This document shows, one piece after another, positions 11,387 through 24,300 of a DNA stretch of 64,000 nucleotides (its first letter is position 1; each line of letters starts with the position of its first letter). The stretch is from Mesorhabditis belari. Lineage: Eukaryota; Nematoda; Chromadorea; Rhabditida; Rhabditidae. The notes under the pieces were generated by a model that saw nothing but the letters and a program-made list of their open reading frames with translations, was not told the DNA's origin and ran no database searches. Position numbers and translations under genes: made by a program. Location: positions 62,001 to 126,000 of the forward strand of contig CAUEEP010000901.1 of assembly GCA_958450365.1 (NCBI GenBank). Reading direction: 5' to 3'.

Positions 11387-13557
11387 AAATTCTTTGCCAT
11401 TCCTTTTGTGTAATTCAATCTTGACTTTATTATGATGAAAAAGTTAATGATTTTAAAATGCAATTTTCAATAGTTTGTTTTGAATGCAGTGTACTTTATG
11501 CTCGAAATCACAAACGCATTCCTTCTGGTGCACTGAACTCTTCATTACTTTAGTAGAAATAGTGTAGAAAGTGTGTGTTTACATGAAAGCACTTTACAAA
11601 GCACAAAGTACATCCCGGAGAATCACCTGGGGTTAAACGAAAATCGGTTTAGTTACCCAACTTTATACATATAGTTTCTAAAATCAAGGGTAGCACTTTA
11701 AAATTAAAAGCCAAATGAAAGCCTGCTATTTTGGCTGTACATCTACTCTTGGACAGCCCAATCAACCGTGGTTTCATGAACATAATCCAAGAAGGTTACG
11801 GTAAAAAAAGCCGATCTTCTCTACTCATCAGGTAAATAAGAACGATGAAATAAAAAAAAAAGCTATTCAGGGGAACAACAACTTTTTCTGTGTTTTCTCT
11901 ATTCCAGCCACATTATCTTGGCCTTTGCTGTGTACAATCAAAGGTGCACCATATCAAAAATCGATTCTCAGCAATCCGTGGCTGTTTCGCGATCTGATCA
12001 CAACGTCGGTGAGTTGAGAAATTTATAGAATTCAAATTTTTCCACGTTTTTTTGTCTGGGTCTCCCCCAATGGTCATCCTTAGCCCACCAAAATTGATCG
12101 TCGATCTCCTCGAATTCGATCCAATCCCATATTTCTCTGTGCGACTCTACATCATGTTTACAGGTTTTAAAAAAAACCCTTTTCGACCCTTTTCCATCAA
12201 GTAAAGTTTAGCTTTGGCCTGTTGTGCTGTCGCGTATCTCTTCAATACTTTTGTCGTCGAGTATCTGATCATCGTGAATTGGAGAAATGGAGGAAACTTT
12301 AAAATTGGAAATCCTAAATCGACGATCCCGAAATGGGAAAGGATTATGTTGAGGTGAGGAGGAAAAAACTTTCTATGATTCTCTTATAAATCTAAGAGAA
12401 TTATAGAATTTTAAAGAACATTTATAATGCCTGCTTTTTGTTCTTTAATCCTAAAAAAAAACATCAACTAAACTCACTAAACTCGAGCGAAAAATGACTC
12501 ATTGTGTGCGCCAAAAAGGCAATGTCTGCCGGCAGAAAGTATGACCAAAATATAAGAAAAATAAGTTTAAACTGTACATTTCTTAGAACTTATAGCGTCT
12601 TGTTGAAGAAAATAGTCCTCAAAAAAACCACAAACCTTGTTTTTCTAAATTGCTGGCGTTGAATTTGACCAAATTTTGATCACAGCTTCTATAGAACTTT
12701 CTCCTCTATAATTACCTAAAGAAATTGTCGAGCAAATTGGAATTCGATGGCTTTCGCGTTATTGGAAAGTATGTCAGAATTCTAGTCTCAACAATGGATC
12801 ATTCTCAGTTCATCCAAAATTCATCAAAGATTCAAATTCGATACATTCAACAACAAGAAGCAGGCTAAAGCCAGTCAAATCTTGGCTTTGGCCTAGCCTA
12901 GTCTAGCCTAAAAGGCTTACTAGTTAGGGAAAACCCTCAAATTAGATATCAAGAACAAGAGCCTTCTCCAAAATCTCTCATTTCCAGAATAGCTACGAAT
13001 ACCTCGTGGATTTCCGAGGAAGCAAAGATTGAGAATCGATCTCTTGATCAAAAACAAAATCCTGGCGAAAGAAGAGCCACTTTCGAGGTGATCGATGAGG
13101 CTGAGAAGAATTAGAAGTGAAAATTTTCTATTATCTACTTATTTACACAATTTGTATATACATATTTATAATTATTGATATAAATTTGCCAATTTCTGAC
13201 TCGGGTATAATGAAATTGTTTGTTGAAAGTTGAAATGAAAACTTTGGTGCCTTTTTGAATAAAATTTTACAATTTTCTCTCTCTCGAAACGTCAAATTAC
13301 GTGAAAACGCGAGAAAATCTCCATCTTTAGTTCACTTTTCTCATTTCTTTTTTGAGCAAATTTCCAAGAACAAATCGCCGAAGATGAAATTATCGATGCA
13401 GGTGCATAAAAAGTGCTTTCTTCTCACTTGCAATGTACATTGTACAATTGAGAATAAATTGTCTAATAGTGAAAGCGATTTTCTTACAATTTGTGATTAG
13501 TGGCTTTTTTTTTCGTTCTTTACAACAGATGTATTTTTTGAGTTAAACTCAAAAAGG

Positions 13558-13618
13558 AAAGTTTCCAAGAAATCGGAGCTTTTAAAATGCTTAAAAGCTC
13601 CGATTTCTTGGAAACTTT
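13558..13618. repeat. Perfect 28-bp hairpin with 5-base loop
   Basis: The left arm 13558-13585 (begins AAAGTTTCCAAGAAATCGG) is exactly complementary to 13591-13618. It stands alone between the ATPase 3' end and the Srh-like receptor. Nothing else nearby looks like a transposon end. A tiny TIR element, a structured transcript or a small-RNA precursor are all possible. Confidence 0.8.
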
Positions 13619-13949
13619 TCTTCGAATCATTTGGTTAAATATGGGAGAAAGAACCGGTTAACCAGTTAACCAGTTAGTAAATGTTGCAATCATTCAAATA
13701 GTTTCTATCCTAGTTTAAAAGATTACTGTAAAAACAGCTGCAGAAGCAAAGGATTCAAGAGATTTAAATGTGATACGATAGCTGGGGCATTCTTTAAAAC
13801 TCTTAATAAAAGTACCCAATTTTTACATGTTTCCTATGAATTTTCAAGTCTAGTAAAAGAGATTTTAGGTTTTTTTGTTTTTTAAATGAATTTGCAGCTT
13901 GATTGCAGAAAAATAGCTTGATTCTTTTTACAGAAAACATTGCTAAACG

Positions 13950-16900
13950 ATGATTTACGAAGAACCAACCGTCTATTCGCTGTATGAATCAATTCTTTCT
14001 CCAATCTCCGTTCCATTAAATCTTTTCACTCTATTTTGCATTGTGAAGAAAAGCCCACCAGAAATGAAAGAATTTCGAGTGCATTTGGTGAACTATCAGG
14101 TAAGTTTTTAGCCAAAAAAAAATACAACAATTATCATGTTTTTTCACTTTAATTGATCTTTGACTTACCGTAAATACTGTAATAGTACCCCAGCCCCATA
14201 ATGACGGTGTGGAGCGTTGTGTAGTCTAGCTTTGGACGCGTTTTTCTCGACACTGGTTTATGCTACAATGCGCGTTTAGATATCAAAAAATAGCTGGAAT
14301 TCAGGGCTATTTTTTGATACCAAAGACGCATTTTTGAAAGTACGGACGCTTGGAAAAAAATGAAATACTAAAAAACTTTTGCGACTACGCGACTGTACGA
14401 GGAGGGCGGGGTACTATTACAGTATTTACGGTAAGGGGAGTGGGACAAACGCGACCTTTTTTTGCACACCCGGACATTTGCGCACCTTTTTCCGCACCTT
14501 GCCCATTAGCGCACCTTTAAAAACCTTTAACACCTTTAAAAAAGCTCTAAAAGCTAATATTAACCAATTTCTATTCCAAATGTTGTTTTTCTAGGTAATT
14601 TGAGGGTGTCGAATTCAAATTTTGACATAACAGAGCGTGTGGAACCAATTTGAAAGACAAAACGGCTAGATCAAAGTACAGAAAAATTGTCGATTTTTCT
14701 CTTTGTATAACTCCGTCCGTTTGTTTCCACAAGCTCTGATATGTCAAAATTTCGATTCTACGCCCTAAAATTACCTAGAAAAACAACTTTTGGAATAGAA
14801 ATTGGTTAATATTAGCTTTTTAGAGCTTTTTTAAAGGTGTTAAAGGTTTTAAAGGTGCGCTAATGGCAAGGTGCGAAAAAAAGGTGCGCAAATGTCTGGG
14901 TGCAAAAAAAGGTCGCATTTGTCCCACTCCCACGGTAAATAGTAAACGGAAAGACTTTAAAACTCATGGAATTATAACAAATAAACAGCTTTAAAAATCT
15001 CAACGGAGTAAAGACACTGTAAAGACACTTTTCCGTATCCCGACGAGTAAAATGATTATAATTCTAGCCTCGATCACAAACATTACGGCTTTCCACTAAG
15101 TAGCTGAATTCTAAAATGCGCGCGAAAGCGCAGCTGTATTCAGTTTGTAGCAATGAACTTATAAAAGGACTCGTTTTCTGTCCATTATTCACTCATTTTG
15201 ATCATTCGAACTTCTTTTTGAATTTTAATACGTAAAGTATCAGTATTATCAATCAAACAAACGAAACAAACTAAAATTTCTCAATTTTTTTTAGTTACCG
15301 TAAATACTGTAATAGCATCCCACCGCCCATAGTGACGGTGCGGAGTTTTGTGTAGTCTAGCTTTGAACGAGTTTTTCTCGACACTGGTTTATGCAACAAT
15401 GCGCGCTTAGGTATCAAAAAAAAGCCCTGAATTTCAGCTTTGCAAAAAGTACGGACGCTTGGAAAAAAATGAAATACTAAAAAACTTTTGCGACTACGCG
15501 ACTGTACGAGGGCGGTGGGGTACTATTACAGTATTTACGGTATCAATCAAAAAAAACTAGCATCAACTGCAAATAAACTTTCAGCTTTTCACGTTAACTC
15601 TCGAGTTTTCCCTTCTCTCAATCAAACCCGAGTTGAATTTTCCGGCTTTATCAGGAAGAATTTTGGGCATATGGGATTCAGTATTCAATTTTGGAGCCAA
15701 ACACGCTTTGGTGAGCAGATTTTTACAATTAAACATCGAAAATTCTAGGGAGTTGGTGGCTTTCTCGTTGCCACAACTGTCTCCTCGATCCATCAACTAT
15801 TTTTCTATAAATATCAGAGTCTTCTACCCGATGATCATCCGTTCAAGTAAGATAATCATTTCTATATAAAATTTTCTCACTAATAGATTGAGAACTCTTG
15901 GCTGGGCTATATATTTCATTCTCTTATATGGAGTCTTTCCTGTTTGGTTATTTCTTGGCTTTGAGCTGCTTCCGATTGAAAAAGGGACGAATAATGAGAT
16001 TTTTGTGGAAATGATTGAGGTGAGTTTGGAAGAAAGTAGTTATGATTAGTTTAGTTTTGACTAAAGACGATTTTCTTGCGCTAAAGCCTAAGCTTTAGAA
16101 TTTAGACTTAAACAGAATCCACTCTAATCTAAAGGAAATTCTCTTTTGATTGGGTTGGTGAATTAAAAACTGCCGGACTTTGAACTAAAATTTATTGAAC
16201 ATAAAACCATGAATTCATTCGAAATGATTTCCATTATTATTGACAACTTCTGCCCATTTTACAGGCAATTTGCGGATTCCTCTTTCGTGGTAGGATTTTG
16301 GTTTGTGTGTGAGACAAGCGTGAGACTCAAAAATGGAGAACTCGAGATGTCAGCTGTCAGCCCAGTTTGAGCACTTTCTTCAAAGAAACCCATTTTGGTG
16401 TCAATAGAAAAGTTGTAGAGAATCAGAAATTAGGCTTATAGCGAAATTTCCAAAAAGATACACTCAGTAGTTTCGCTTAAAATGCAAGTTTTGTGAAAAT
16501 TCGTAAATTTGGCATTTCTTGAAAACCAGTTTTTGAATCGTTCTAAAAATTTGGATATAAAGCTTGATTTTTGATTCTCTACAACTTTTCCATTGACACC
16601 AAAATGGGTTTCTTTTGAAGAAAGTGCTCAAACTGTCACATATGACAATAGCCCGCAGTTTTCAATTCACCAAACCAATATTAGGTTTGAAAGAAAGTTC
16701 TCGGAAAAAGTTTGACTGGAATTTCTTCAAAACGAATCCATCAATTATTCATTAACCCATAAAAAAGCTTGCCTAAAAGGCTAGTCACTGAAAAAGTGAC
16801 CAAGTCAATTCAGCTAAAGAAATCTCTTATTTTTTTACCTGAAGCTTACTCTGATTTTTTTGAGATATAGTCAAGTTTATCAAAAAAATTTGGGAAGAAT

Positions 16901-19738
16901 TGATGGCTTGGTTTTTGGTTTTTGAGAAATCATCGTGCAAAACTTTTTCCGAGAACTTTCTTGCCAACCTAATGGTTTCGGCAAACTTTCTTATGTTTAA
17001 CAAAGTTAAAGAAAAACTGCTTTTATTTTACAAAGAAGCTTCAAACGGATTTACATCGAAAATTTGATTCCATTACACAAAAACCAGCTAGATATTCAAA
17101 ATAAGCAAAAAGAAGTCGCCAGAAGAAGACGAGTGGCCTGGACAGCACTAGGAAGCATCAAAGAGGTCACAACGATCCTCAAGAATCACCAGAGGACTCA
17201 GGCACACCTCTTCGACAGCACCGTCCTCCCGGCACTCTGCTACGGGACAGAGATCTGAGCCACGACACAGACCACCGAACGAGCTCTGAGAGCGACGCAT
17301 CGAGCCCTTGAAAGAAACCTCGTCGGGCACAATAGGAAGACGCGGCTCGAAGACCTAAGAAGTACGGATTTGCGCCAGCTCTCGGGACTCAGAGATCCAG
17401 TGGAAGTGATCGAGAGAAAAAGACTCAGATGGGCCGGCCACGTAGCCAGAAGAACAGACGACAGATGGACGATACGGATCACAGAGTGGCTACCACGAGA
17501 CCAGAAGAGGCCCATCGGAAGACCAGTAACGAGGTGGAGCACAAGAGTGGCAGAGACGGTCAGAGAAAGGGATGGCTAGAGTGCAACCACCACCAGCACA
17601 AGCAAGTCGAAGACTTCGAACCAGGAACAACCAAGATAGGAAACACTGGATGACAAAAGCAAGGGATAGAGAAATGTGGAAGCAGGTTGTGATCTGCGCA
17701 AAATAGGAACAACTAAGTGCGAAGATAGATTTTAAAAAAAAATGGTGTTGACCCTAGTAGCACCCATAATCTCATGATATCCATATCAAGTGATGGTGTT
17801 TTCGTGAGAAAATATGTAAAATTTTAAAGCACAAATGATTCACTATGACATCACACCGACCACCTCTAGCTACCTCTGAGGAATTGCGGTTTGAAAACCT
17901 TTTCTTTTATTGGACACCCTGTATAGGGGAGGCGTTTGTATTACAGTAGTATAGCACCGTTATCTTACCACTAATGGAAAATTCAGACAAAGATCAACCG
18001 AAACAATACCGATATAGGAACACCTGGGTGCGAAGACAGATTTTAAAAAAATGGTGTTGACCATAGTAGCACCCATAATCAAAAAAAAAATAAGCAAAAA
18101 ATTGGCGACAAAATAGGTCCCATTCGGTGGTAAACAAACAACGATTTCTAGTAAGATTTCAGAAAGAGGATTTTCCTTTAGCTCAAGAATCAGTGATCAG
18201 TCAAAGATAAATAATCGCTAGCAAAAGTTGCTAAAAGGCACCTCTACTCTTGTCCCAGTCTCGTGTCATTACAGATAATATGAGACTGATTCTGGACAAT
18301 CTCATCTTTCCGTTGTACACCTATTGACAATGAAACAGAAAATGAACAACTGTACCATACATCTTTTCATTTCAGGGTCATCCCCTCTTATTTCTATCTT
18401 TCATTTATTCCCCGATCTCTATGTGTCATCATTGCGACCAATCTATCCACCATACATCAATTTCAGTGCTGTTTATTTTGTTCTAGCCGGCATCTTTATG
18501 TGCACTATTGTCACCGGAATCTCTGTTTGTTTTATCAAAGCTTTTTCTCTTGTCTTTATTTTCAAATTAGGATTCTCTCTTTATCTATTTATGCAATAAA
18601 TTGATCAATGAAACTTGCTCGAGTCGAAGTGAGAAAACGAGACAAATGCAGAAGAAATTCTTCATTGTGCTGTGCATACAGGTGAGATTGTGCAATCAAA
18701 TAACGTATTGTGGACGGTTCATGATTTGTTTATTTGATATTTTTGAGATACCCTATAACCTTTCACCATTAGTACTGGCACCTAGGCAGGGTAAAGCATA
18801 AGGCTTTACCGGTATCGCTTTACCGGTTCGGGAAGGGTATCATTTTCCAAATACCTGATCTGACCAGAAAAAAAAGCAAATTTCGGTACCAGGAAACCAA
18901 ATGGAACTGATCTCAGATCTGGGTACTACTTTTAAAAGTTCGGTTTTCACTTACGACCACATAAATGTAGGTAATACTTGTAGATAATAATTACAGTACA
19001 ACATGATCCCTATCTATCTAAATATTGATTATTCTAAGGTAAATTTTTTGCGTAGATTCCGAAAATCGTAGTTTCAGAGCGATTCCGGCACTCTATCATA
19101 AAAAAAATAGCTTTGATTATTACCATTGTGTAGCCCTTGAAAAGAGCTTTCAGAAAATGTATAACACTAATTGTTTAAACGCAAAGACAATGGAGTTACA
19201 GACACGCGAAAGTGACGATCGTTTCTCAAATATGATATTTCATTGTCCAGTACTGTATATAGGGTTTTTGTTTTTCTTCCTACATTTAGGGCGATGCTTT
19301 TGTATTGTTTTTACTACAGTATTCGTGTATCACTGTTCAATTACAATAGTGTTCTACAGTAGGAAGCTGATGGAATAGATCCCTGAACAGTGAAACACAA
19401 TGTACTGTAGCCAGCTGTAACTTTAGCAAACGATTCCCATGCTAGCAATGGCGTCACCCTGGGTGATTTACGGGATAATCATCGCGATTGGAGGAGAGAC
19501 GATAAATCAATGTGACTACAGTAATTTGTTTAGATTATGTAAATGTTTAGCGTTGAACAATCTCCTCTTCGGAATCGTGACTTCTCACGGGAGCATTTCT
19601 TCAATCTCAATCCTTTTATTAACAGCTCCATATCGACGTTTTATCTTCAGCTTTTTCAAGAAATTACCATTGCAAATGAAATTGGAAAAAAGCTTTCAAA
19701 TCTCGAGAAAGATAAGGATTGAATCACTCGCTACATAA
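13950..19738 (+). CDS. Srh-like seven-transmembrane chemoreceptor
   Basis: Nematode chemosensory GPCR, expected in sensory-neuron membranes. Exons: 13950-14099, 15585-15710, 15749-15846, 15887-16019, about 18339-18524, 18571-18681, 19427-19511, 19551-19738 (about 358 residues). Family marks: NLFTLFCIVKKSPPEMK after TM1, FPALSGRILGIW (TM2-3), RSEKTRQMQKKFFIVLCIQ before TM6, IPMLAMASPWVIYG and LNNLLFGIVTSHG then PYRRF at TM7, which is the HG...PYR signature of Srh. All phases agree except the start of exon 5. The obvious acceptor at 18374 is out of phase, and the in-phase AG at 18338 adds about 12 unusual residues. The exon 4-5 intron is 2.3 kb and is loaded with transposons. Str/Sri membership is a lesser alternative. 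Confidence 0.82.
14166..14433. mobile_element. Family A TIR element
   Basis: 268 bases bounded by TACCGTAAATACTGTAATAG and its complement, flanked by TA. The core contains TTTCTCGACACTGGTTTATG and a palindromic ATAGCTGAAATTC/AGGGCTATTTTTTGA pair. There is no coding frame, so it is non-autonomous. It lies in intron 1 of the Srh-like receptor. Confidence 0.92.
14436..14931. mobile_element. Family F palindromic element, full copy
   Basis: About 496 bases with long imperfect inverted arms. It begins GGAGTGGGACAAACGCGACC and ends with the complement (GGTCGCATTTGTCCCACTCC). It abuts the family A element directly, so one probably inserted at the edge of the other. Confidence 0.88.
15296..15542. mobile_element. 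Family A TIR element
   Basis: 247 bases with the same TIRs and core as the copy at 14166. Both lie in the same intron, about 860 bases apart, 40 bases before receptor exon 2. Confidence 0.92.
16149..16680 (-). mobile_element. Mariner-derived TIR element, family C
   Basis: A 532-base copy, inverted relative to the 1191 copy. It has terminal repeats ATTGGGTTGGTGAATTAAAA and the complement, and it retains the transposase C-terminal remnant near the left end (complement strand). Its left flank (15976-16149) is the stretch duplicated in the ATPase intron at 2022-2205. Confidence 0.88.
17041..17706 (+). mobile_element. RTE-like non-LTR retrotransposon, 3' fragment
   Basis: One frame from 17064 to 17579 encodes the C-terminal reverse-transcriptase region: ARRRRVAWTALGSIKEV, RTQAHLFDSTVLPALCYG, RWAGHVARRTDDRW and PRDQKRPIGRPVTRW. 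These resemble RTE-type polymerases of nematodes. A single TGA at 17256-17258 falls where a Trp is usual. The 3' end continues as GTGGAAGCAGGTTGTGATCT and a tail ending near 17706. The catalytic FADD region is upstream and absent, so the copy is 5'-truncated, typical of target-primed insertion. Confidence 0.85.
17990..18082 (+). mobile_element. RTE-like 3' tail, second piece
   Basis: The motif GATATAGGAACACCTGGGTG followed by CGAAGACAGATTTTAAAAAA and GGTGTTGACC repeats the end of the neighbouring retrotransposon fragment (17695-17770), so two truncated tails or a duplicated tail lie within 400 bases. Confidence 0.7.
18690..19420. other. Receptor intron without recognised content
   Basis: Intron 6 of the Srh-like receptor. 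It contains short open frames and repeated TACTGTA/TACAGTA words (19250-19410) but nothing that can be assigned to a gene or element. Confidence 0.5.
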
Positions 19739-19775
19739 AGAATTTCAACTGACATACAATTTATTCCAAACAAAA

Positions 19776-20012
19776 CTAGTGTAAACAATCAAAATGTGGG
19801 GATGAGCTCGAGTAACTGGGTTGACAACTATGAGAATTATGATCTCTTTGGTCTTCAGTCATCAATTGAATTGGTCTTTCCAAGTGATCTCTTTTGTTAT
19901 TTCGACTAGTTGATCCTTTTGTGAAAACATATTTGTGTGCTTTCCCTTCTACGTGAATCTTGCAAACGATGTTCAGGAATGTCATCTTTGAGATCGTCTG
20001 AAAGCTCTATTT
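19776..20012 (-). CDS. Possible terminal exon of an unrecognised gene
   Basis: On - an acceptor-like CTTTCAG at about 20012 opens a frame, and a second frame ends in a polar, Ser-rich tail (QPSYSSSSPHFDCLH, stop near 19776). Both frames look protein-like, and no family was recognised. It converges with the Srh-like receptor. A chance open frame is a real alternative. Confidence 0.22.
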
Positions 20013-20589
20013 CATCTCTATTTCATCTCGATAAAATGATTTTGAAATTCTAAACACGCCTTGGCTTCTGCGTAGCTGCCCATCCAAACGTAATCGTTGG
20101 CCGTTCAAGGCAGCTATGCAAGAAATTTGGGGCATGTTTTAGAATCGTTAAATCGAGATTTTTGGTCCGAAGCAAATCCTCAATTCGAAGGAGACTTTAT
20201 TTGTAAATTTACTCTAATCGCTGACTAAACGCTGACTAATCAAAAACCGACTACTGTAATCCATCTATTGATGAACTGATACCATAATCAGAGCCGTAGC
20301 TGATTATCAAAAACCATCGTACCCATCGACTAGATAAGCCGCCTAATAGTCTGCACATGTTTTGGCGTACTTTTAAAGCATGATCCGATTACCGTAACTC
20401 CAATTATCCGATAGACTACCGTAACCTCAGAAATAGTATCTATTCTTGAGCACAAAGTACAATACAAAGTTCCGATCTCCACTTTAATAGCAAGTTCTGT
20501 GCTTTTGCCCTTCAAACGCATAGCTTCTAGTGCCCTAGTTTTCTTAATTTTAATTTTAATTCTAAGAATTTGACACTTATGTAATTATT

Positions 20590-21035
20590 CTCAACCCTGA
20601 CTTGGATTCAAAAGCGTAACCGTACTACCGTATTCCTTCCACCTACTGTGGCCCAATTGTTACCGTAATCCCATGACCGTACTACTGTACTCCTTTCGGC
20701 TATCGTAACTCCAATTGTTACCGTAGTCCCGTACCGTACTACCGTGCTCCTTCCAGCTACCATGGCCCAATTGTTACCGTAATCCCGTACTGTACTACCG
20801 TACTCCTTTCAGCTATCGTAACCCAATTGTTACCGTAATCCCGTACTGTACTACCGTACTCTTTTCAGCTATCGTAACCCAATTGTTACCGTAATCCCGT
20901 ACCGCACTACCGTACTCCTTCCAGCTACCGTGGCTCAAATGTTATCGTGATCCCGTGACCGTACTACTGTATCCTTTCAGCTATCGTAACCCAATTGTGA
21001 CCGTAATCACGTCCCATACTACCTTACTACCGTAA
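20590..21035. repeat. Minisatellite of about 59 bases
   Basis: Roughly seven diverged units built around CAATTGTTACCGTAATCCCG, then TACTGTACTACCGTACTCC and TTTCAGCTATCGTAACC. Many units contain the TACCGTA word also found at the ends of TIR families A and B. There is no open frame across the array. Confidence 0.85.
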
Positions 21036-21381
21036 TCCCAACTGTTGATAAAATACAGCTGTAGATGAGACTTTGATAGTCTTCAGCTTAGGCTACGCTA
21101 ACCATACTTGAAATCTTTGAGATCGCCTAAAAGCAGCTATACAGCTAACTTAATCCATCTAGTTAAGAGCTTCTACCGTAACATCAACTATCGAACAAAT
21201 AAAGATGGTTAAAGATGAAACATTGTGAAGATCCGGTTGGGCTACGCGTAGCCCAACCTAGGGCACCAGAAGCCCAATCTAGGGCATCTCTACCGTAGCT
21301 ACGTAAAGAGCCAACCTGTTGCCCGTGGCAAAAAGCCTAACTAGAGCACTTTGCTCTCATTTTTCTAGCTTTAATTATAGT

Positions 21382-24300
21382 TTAGCAATTAGAAACAATT
21401 AAATTTAAACTATCTGAAATAATAATATAAAAAAACTCCTCAACCTTCAGCATAATTTGCGTTGACAACGGTGTGAAAGTAAAGCTTCTTTCTTTAAAAT
21501 CCGGAAACCCGTCGGATATTCTAAAAAAATGCACGATGATTTCCCTCATTTCCCAAGGAACCTTCAAGAAGAATTGCATAATTCCAAATTGCTCATTTTC
21601 TAGAGAAATTGATGGAATTGTTGAGAAAAGGAGCAATCGAAAATCCTCTTCATTTAAAAATTCACCAACATTTTTCAGATTTATCGTTATTTTTTCACAA
21701 GAGCTAATCTGAAAAGTGGCAATTTTTTGTTTATAAAAACGAATTTCCAGCACCAAATTCCCATCGAGTAGCTCTTTCCATCGAATTTTCGAGTTAAAAT
21801 GATCGGGATAGATGGCTTTGTTTGGGCAAACGTTAACTAAATAGAAATTTTTGTTTGGTTAGATTTTTGGTGATTTCTTTGTTTTTTTGTGCTGGAGAAA
21901 GCATCTTAAACATAAAATAAAGCTAACTTAAAAATCTATTCATATCTAATCGGATTTTCGAGTTAAAATGATCGGAATCTATGGCTTCAGTTTGGGCAAA
22001 CGTTAACTAAACAGCAATTTTTTGTTTGGTTAGATTTTTTGATAATTTCTTTGTGCTCGAGAAAGCAGCTTAAACATAAAATAAAGCTAACTTAAAAATC
22101 TCTTCATATCTAATCAGATTTTCGAGTTAAAATGATCGGAATCTATGGCTTTTGAGTTTGTGGAACTTCTGGAAGCTTTTCTGGATATCTACTCAAGGAT
22201 TCATTGAATCTAAAGTGTGCCACTAGTTACACTAACTTTACAATGCAATGTAGCTCGACAAAGTTGAGTTAAGATAGCAATAATTAACGATAGCTGCTAC
22301 GATAGTTGAATTACGATTGTGCTAATAGCATAAAGTAAGCTAAATTCTATAAAATTATATAATAAGCTTTAAATTAGGAAATTTAAAAGCTATTCAGTTG
22401 TCGTACTGAATAGAAACAGCTTGATTACCGGAATTTTGCTAATTTTACTTCATTCAATCGTTTTCTGTTTGAAATATTCATTTAAAAAGATGTAAACTTT
22501 TGATTTTAAACATTGAAAAGCAAACTTCTTGAGCGGAAATCGCATTGAAATTCTTCAAAAACATCCGTAAATTTTCTCCTTGATTCACTTCTTGATAAAG
22601 CATCAAATGATGAACTTTTGGAAAGATCAAACCATAAAGAATCCCTTTATTGTGATTCATCTAGATTTAAATGATTGTTGTTCGGAACTTCTTCCGATAA
22701 AGTTTATTTCTCTTTGAAATCTATCGATCAATGTTCCCTCTGAATCATGCTTTTTTCTCCAAAATCTTCCCGAGCCATAAGCTAGCCAAAACATAGACAT
22801 TTCTAAAACATTTCTAAAACATTTCCCCTCAACTTTTCGATATTTAAACCCTTCGTTGCTTTAACACGTTGACGACATTGTCACCTGATGCTGTCTGACA
22901 CACATTCGTTCGCCTGACACATATCAATTTTGTGCATATTTTTTTGTGCATATTTATGTTTGCTGATGATGGATATTAAATAAGCAAGCAAGGGTAGTAT
23001 CTATTGGGTTGTCCAGTTATGAATGCGCGTTTTTACTATTTTGTAAATTTCTCAAGATACCGAAATCAAGGAAAAAGATATATATGAGTATTATTCGAAA
23101 TTTGAAGATCTCCTCTACATTTTGATATAAAAAGTTTTTGAATTTGTTCAGCTTTCGGGCAAATTGGGCAAGCACAGAAGAGGAGGTGGCCAAAAAATGG
23201 AAGGGTGCCTTTGGATCAAGTTTTGGCTCCGCTCAAATTGAGTTAACCGTTTGATGTTTGGCCAATAGATATATCAATACAACTTTTTAAAAATATAACA
23301 ATTTCAGAGCATCTTTACTTTACTTTTCCTTTCTGGGCGGGTTATTTTACGCCATAAAACTTGAGGATTAGCTAAGCTGAAATGGGTTTTTCGAAAACGA
23401 TCTCTTCCTTTGTGCAGTCAATTTCCCAAAAAAGTTGGAATGAATTCAAAAACTCTTTTATTCCAAAAATGTAGAGGAGATCTTGAGCTTTCGAATGATA
23501 TATAACACTCATATACATCTGTTCGATATCTTGAAAGATTTACAAAATAGTAAAAACGCGCATTCATAACTGGACAACCCAATATATTTGACTAGGCCCC
23601 GGAAAATGTCGATTTAACCGTTGATTATTAAAATTTTCATTTTTAGGTGACAATTTCAGGTGACATTTTTGTCGAAAAAAACAACGTTGTCCCATGCGAT
23701 TTTTTGTGCAAAAACGTCATTGTCGTCAACGTGTTAATAAATATTCTGCCTGAACCAAGGGATAGAGACACATTCTAGCCCGAACAATTTGTAATTTGAT
23801 GATAAAGATGATAAAGATGATTGTAATTTATAATCTAGAATGTAATTTATAACAAAAAAAACTACTCACATTTTCCATAAAAATCAACATTTTTATATAA
23901 CAATTGAGAAAAATCGTTCGAAGAGCTGACTGGAGAAATTCTTGACCGATCAAGAAATTTGTGCCCTCATTTGTGCAAAGAAATAACGATTCGGAAACAA
24001 TACTAATATTATACTATATTATATTATATTATATTATATTTATAGCTTAAAAAGACATCTTTATTCATCATTTATTTATTCACCTTTTGAATTCGAAACC
24101 AAAAAACTCCTTTGTCGCATTGTTGAACGTTTCCGTGCTGGTGGAGTGACCGTTTTTTGATTCAATCCATTTAAAAGCCTTGAAAGCTAGAGTTTAAGTC
24201 AAATTCAGTTACCAAGTTCTCTAGATATCTCAATTTATATAAATAGTATAAAATTGTGATATCTTTCTATATGATATCACATATAGATCCTTTTTCACTA

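Larger units (their letters stand above)
6738..13114 (+). pseudogene. P5B ATPase, decayed C-terminal half
   Basis: Segments matching the rest of the pump are all present in order: KTGTLTE (6752-6772), GDPPDLILNF (about 7157), VLRQFTF (about 7415), MVTGDNLLTA (8621 on), STFAIVAKEYPELL (about 10164), GDGAND (10407-10424), LSDAEASIAAPF, FGVFKYMA, FLFIDLFLYATF and SSMVSVVGQM. The last recognisable exon ends at a TAG at 13112-13114, with AATAAA at 13258. The catalytic Asp before KTGT is replaced by Cys. Reading frames change inside exons near 6745, 6774, 7355, 7400, 7555, 8643, 8690, 10520, 10857, 10875 and 11945, and two acceptors read TTTCGG. Because 17 preceding exons have no such lesion, regional assembly error is the main alternative to real decay. 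Confidence 0.75.

Noticed and set aside
18571..18681. Apparent frameshift in the Srh-like receptor near 18600
   Set aside because: Reading the exon from the acceptor at 18570 in phase 0 gives an open frame through the KTRQMQKKFF motif.
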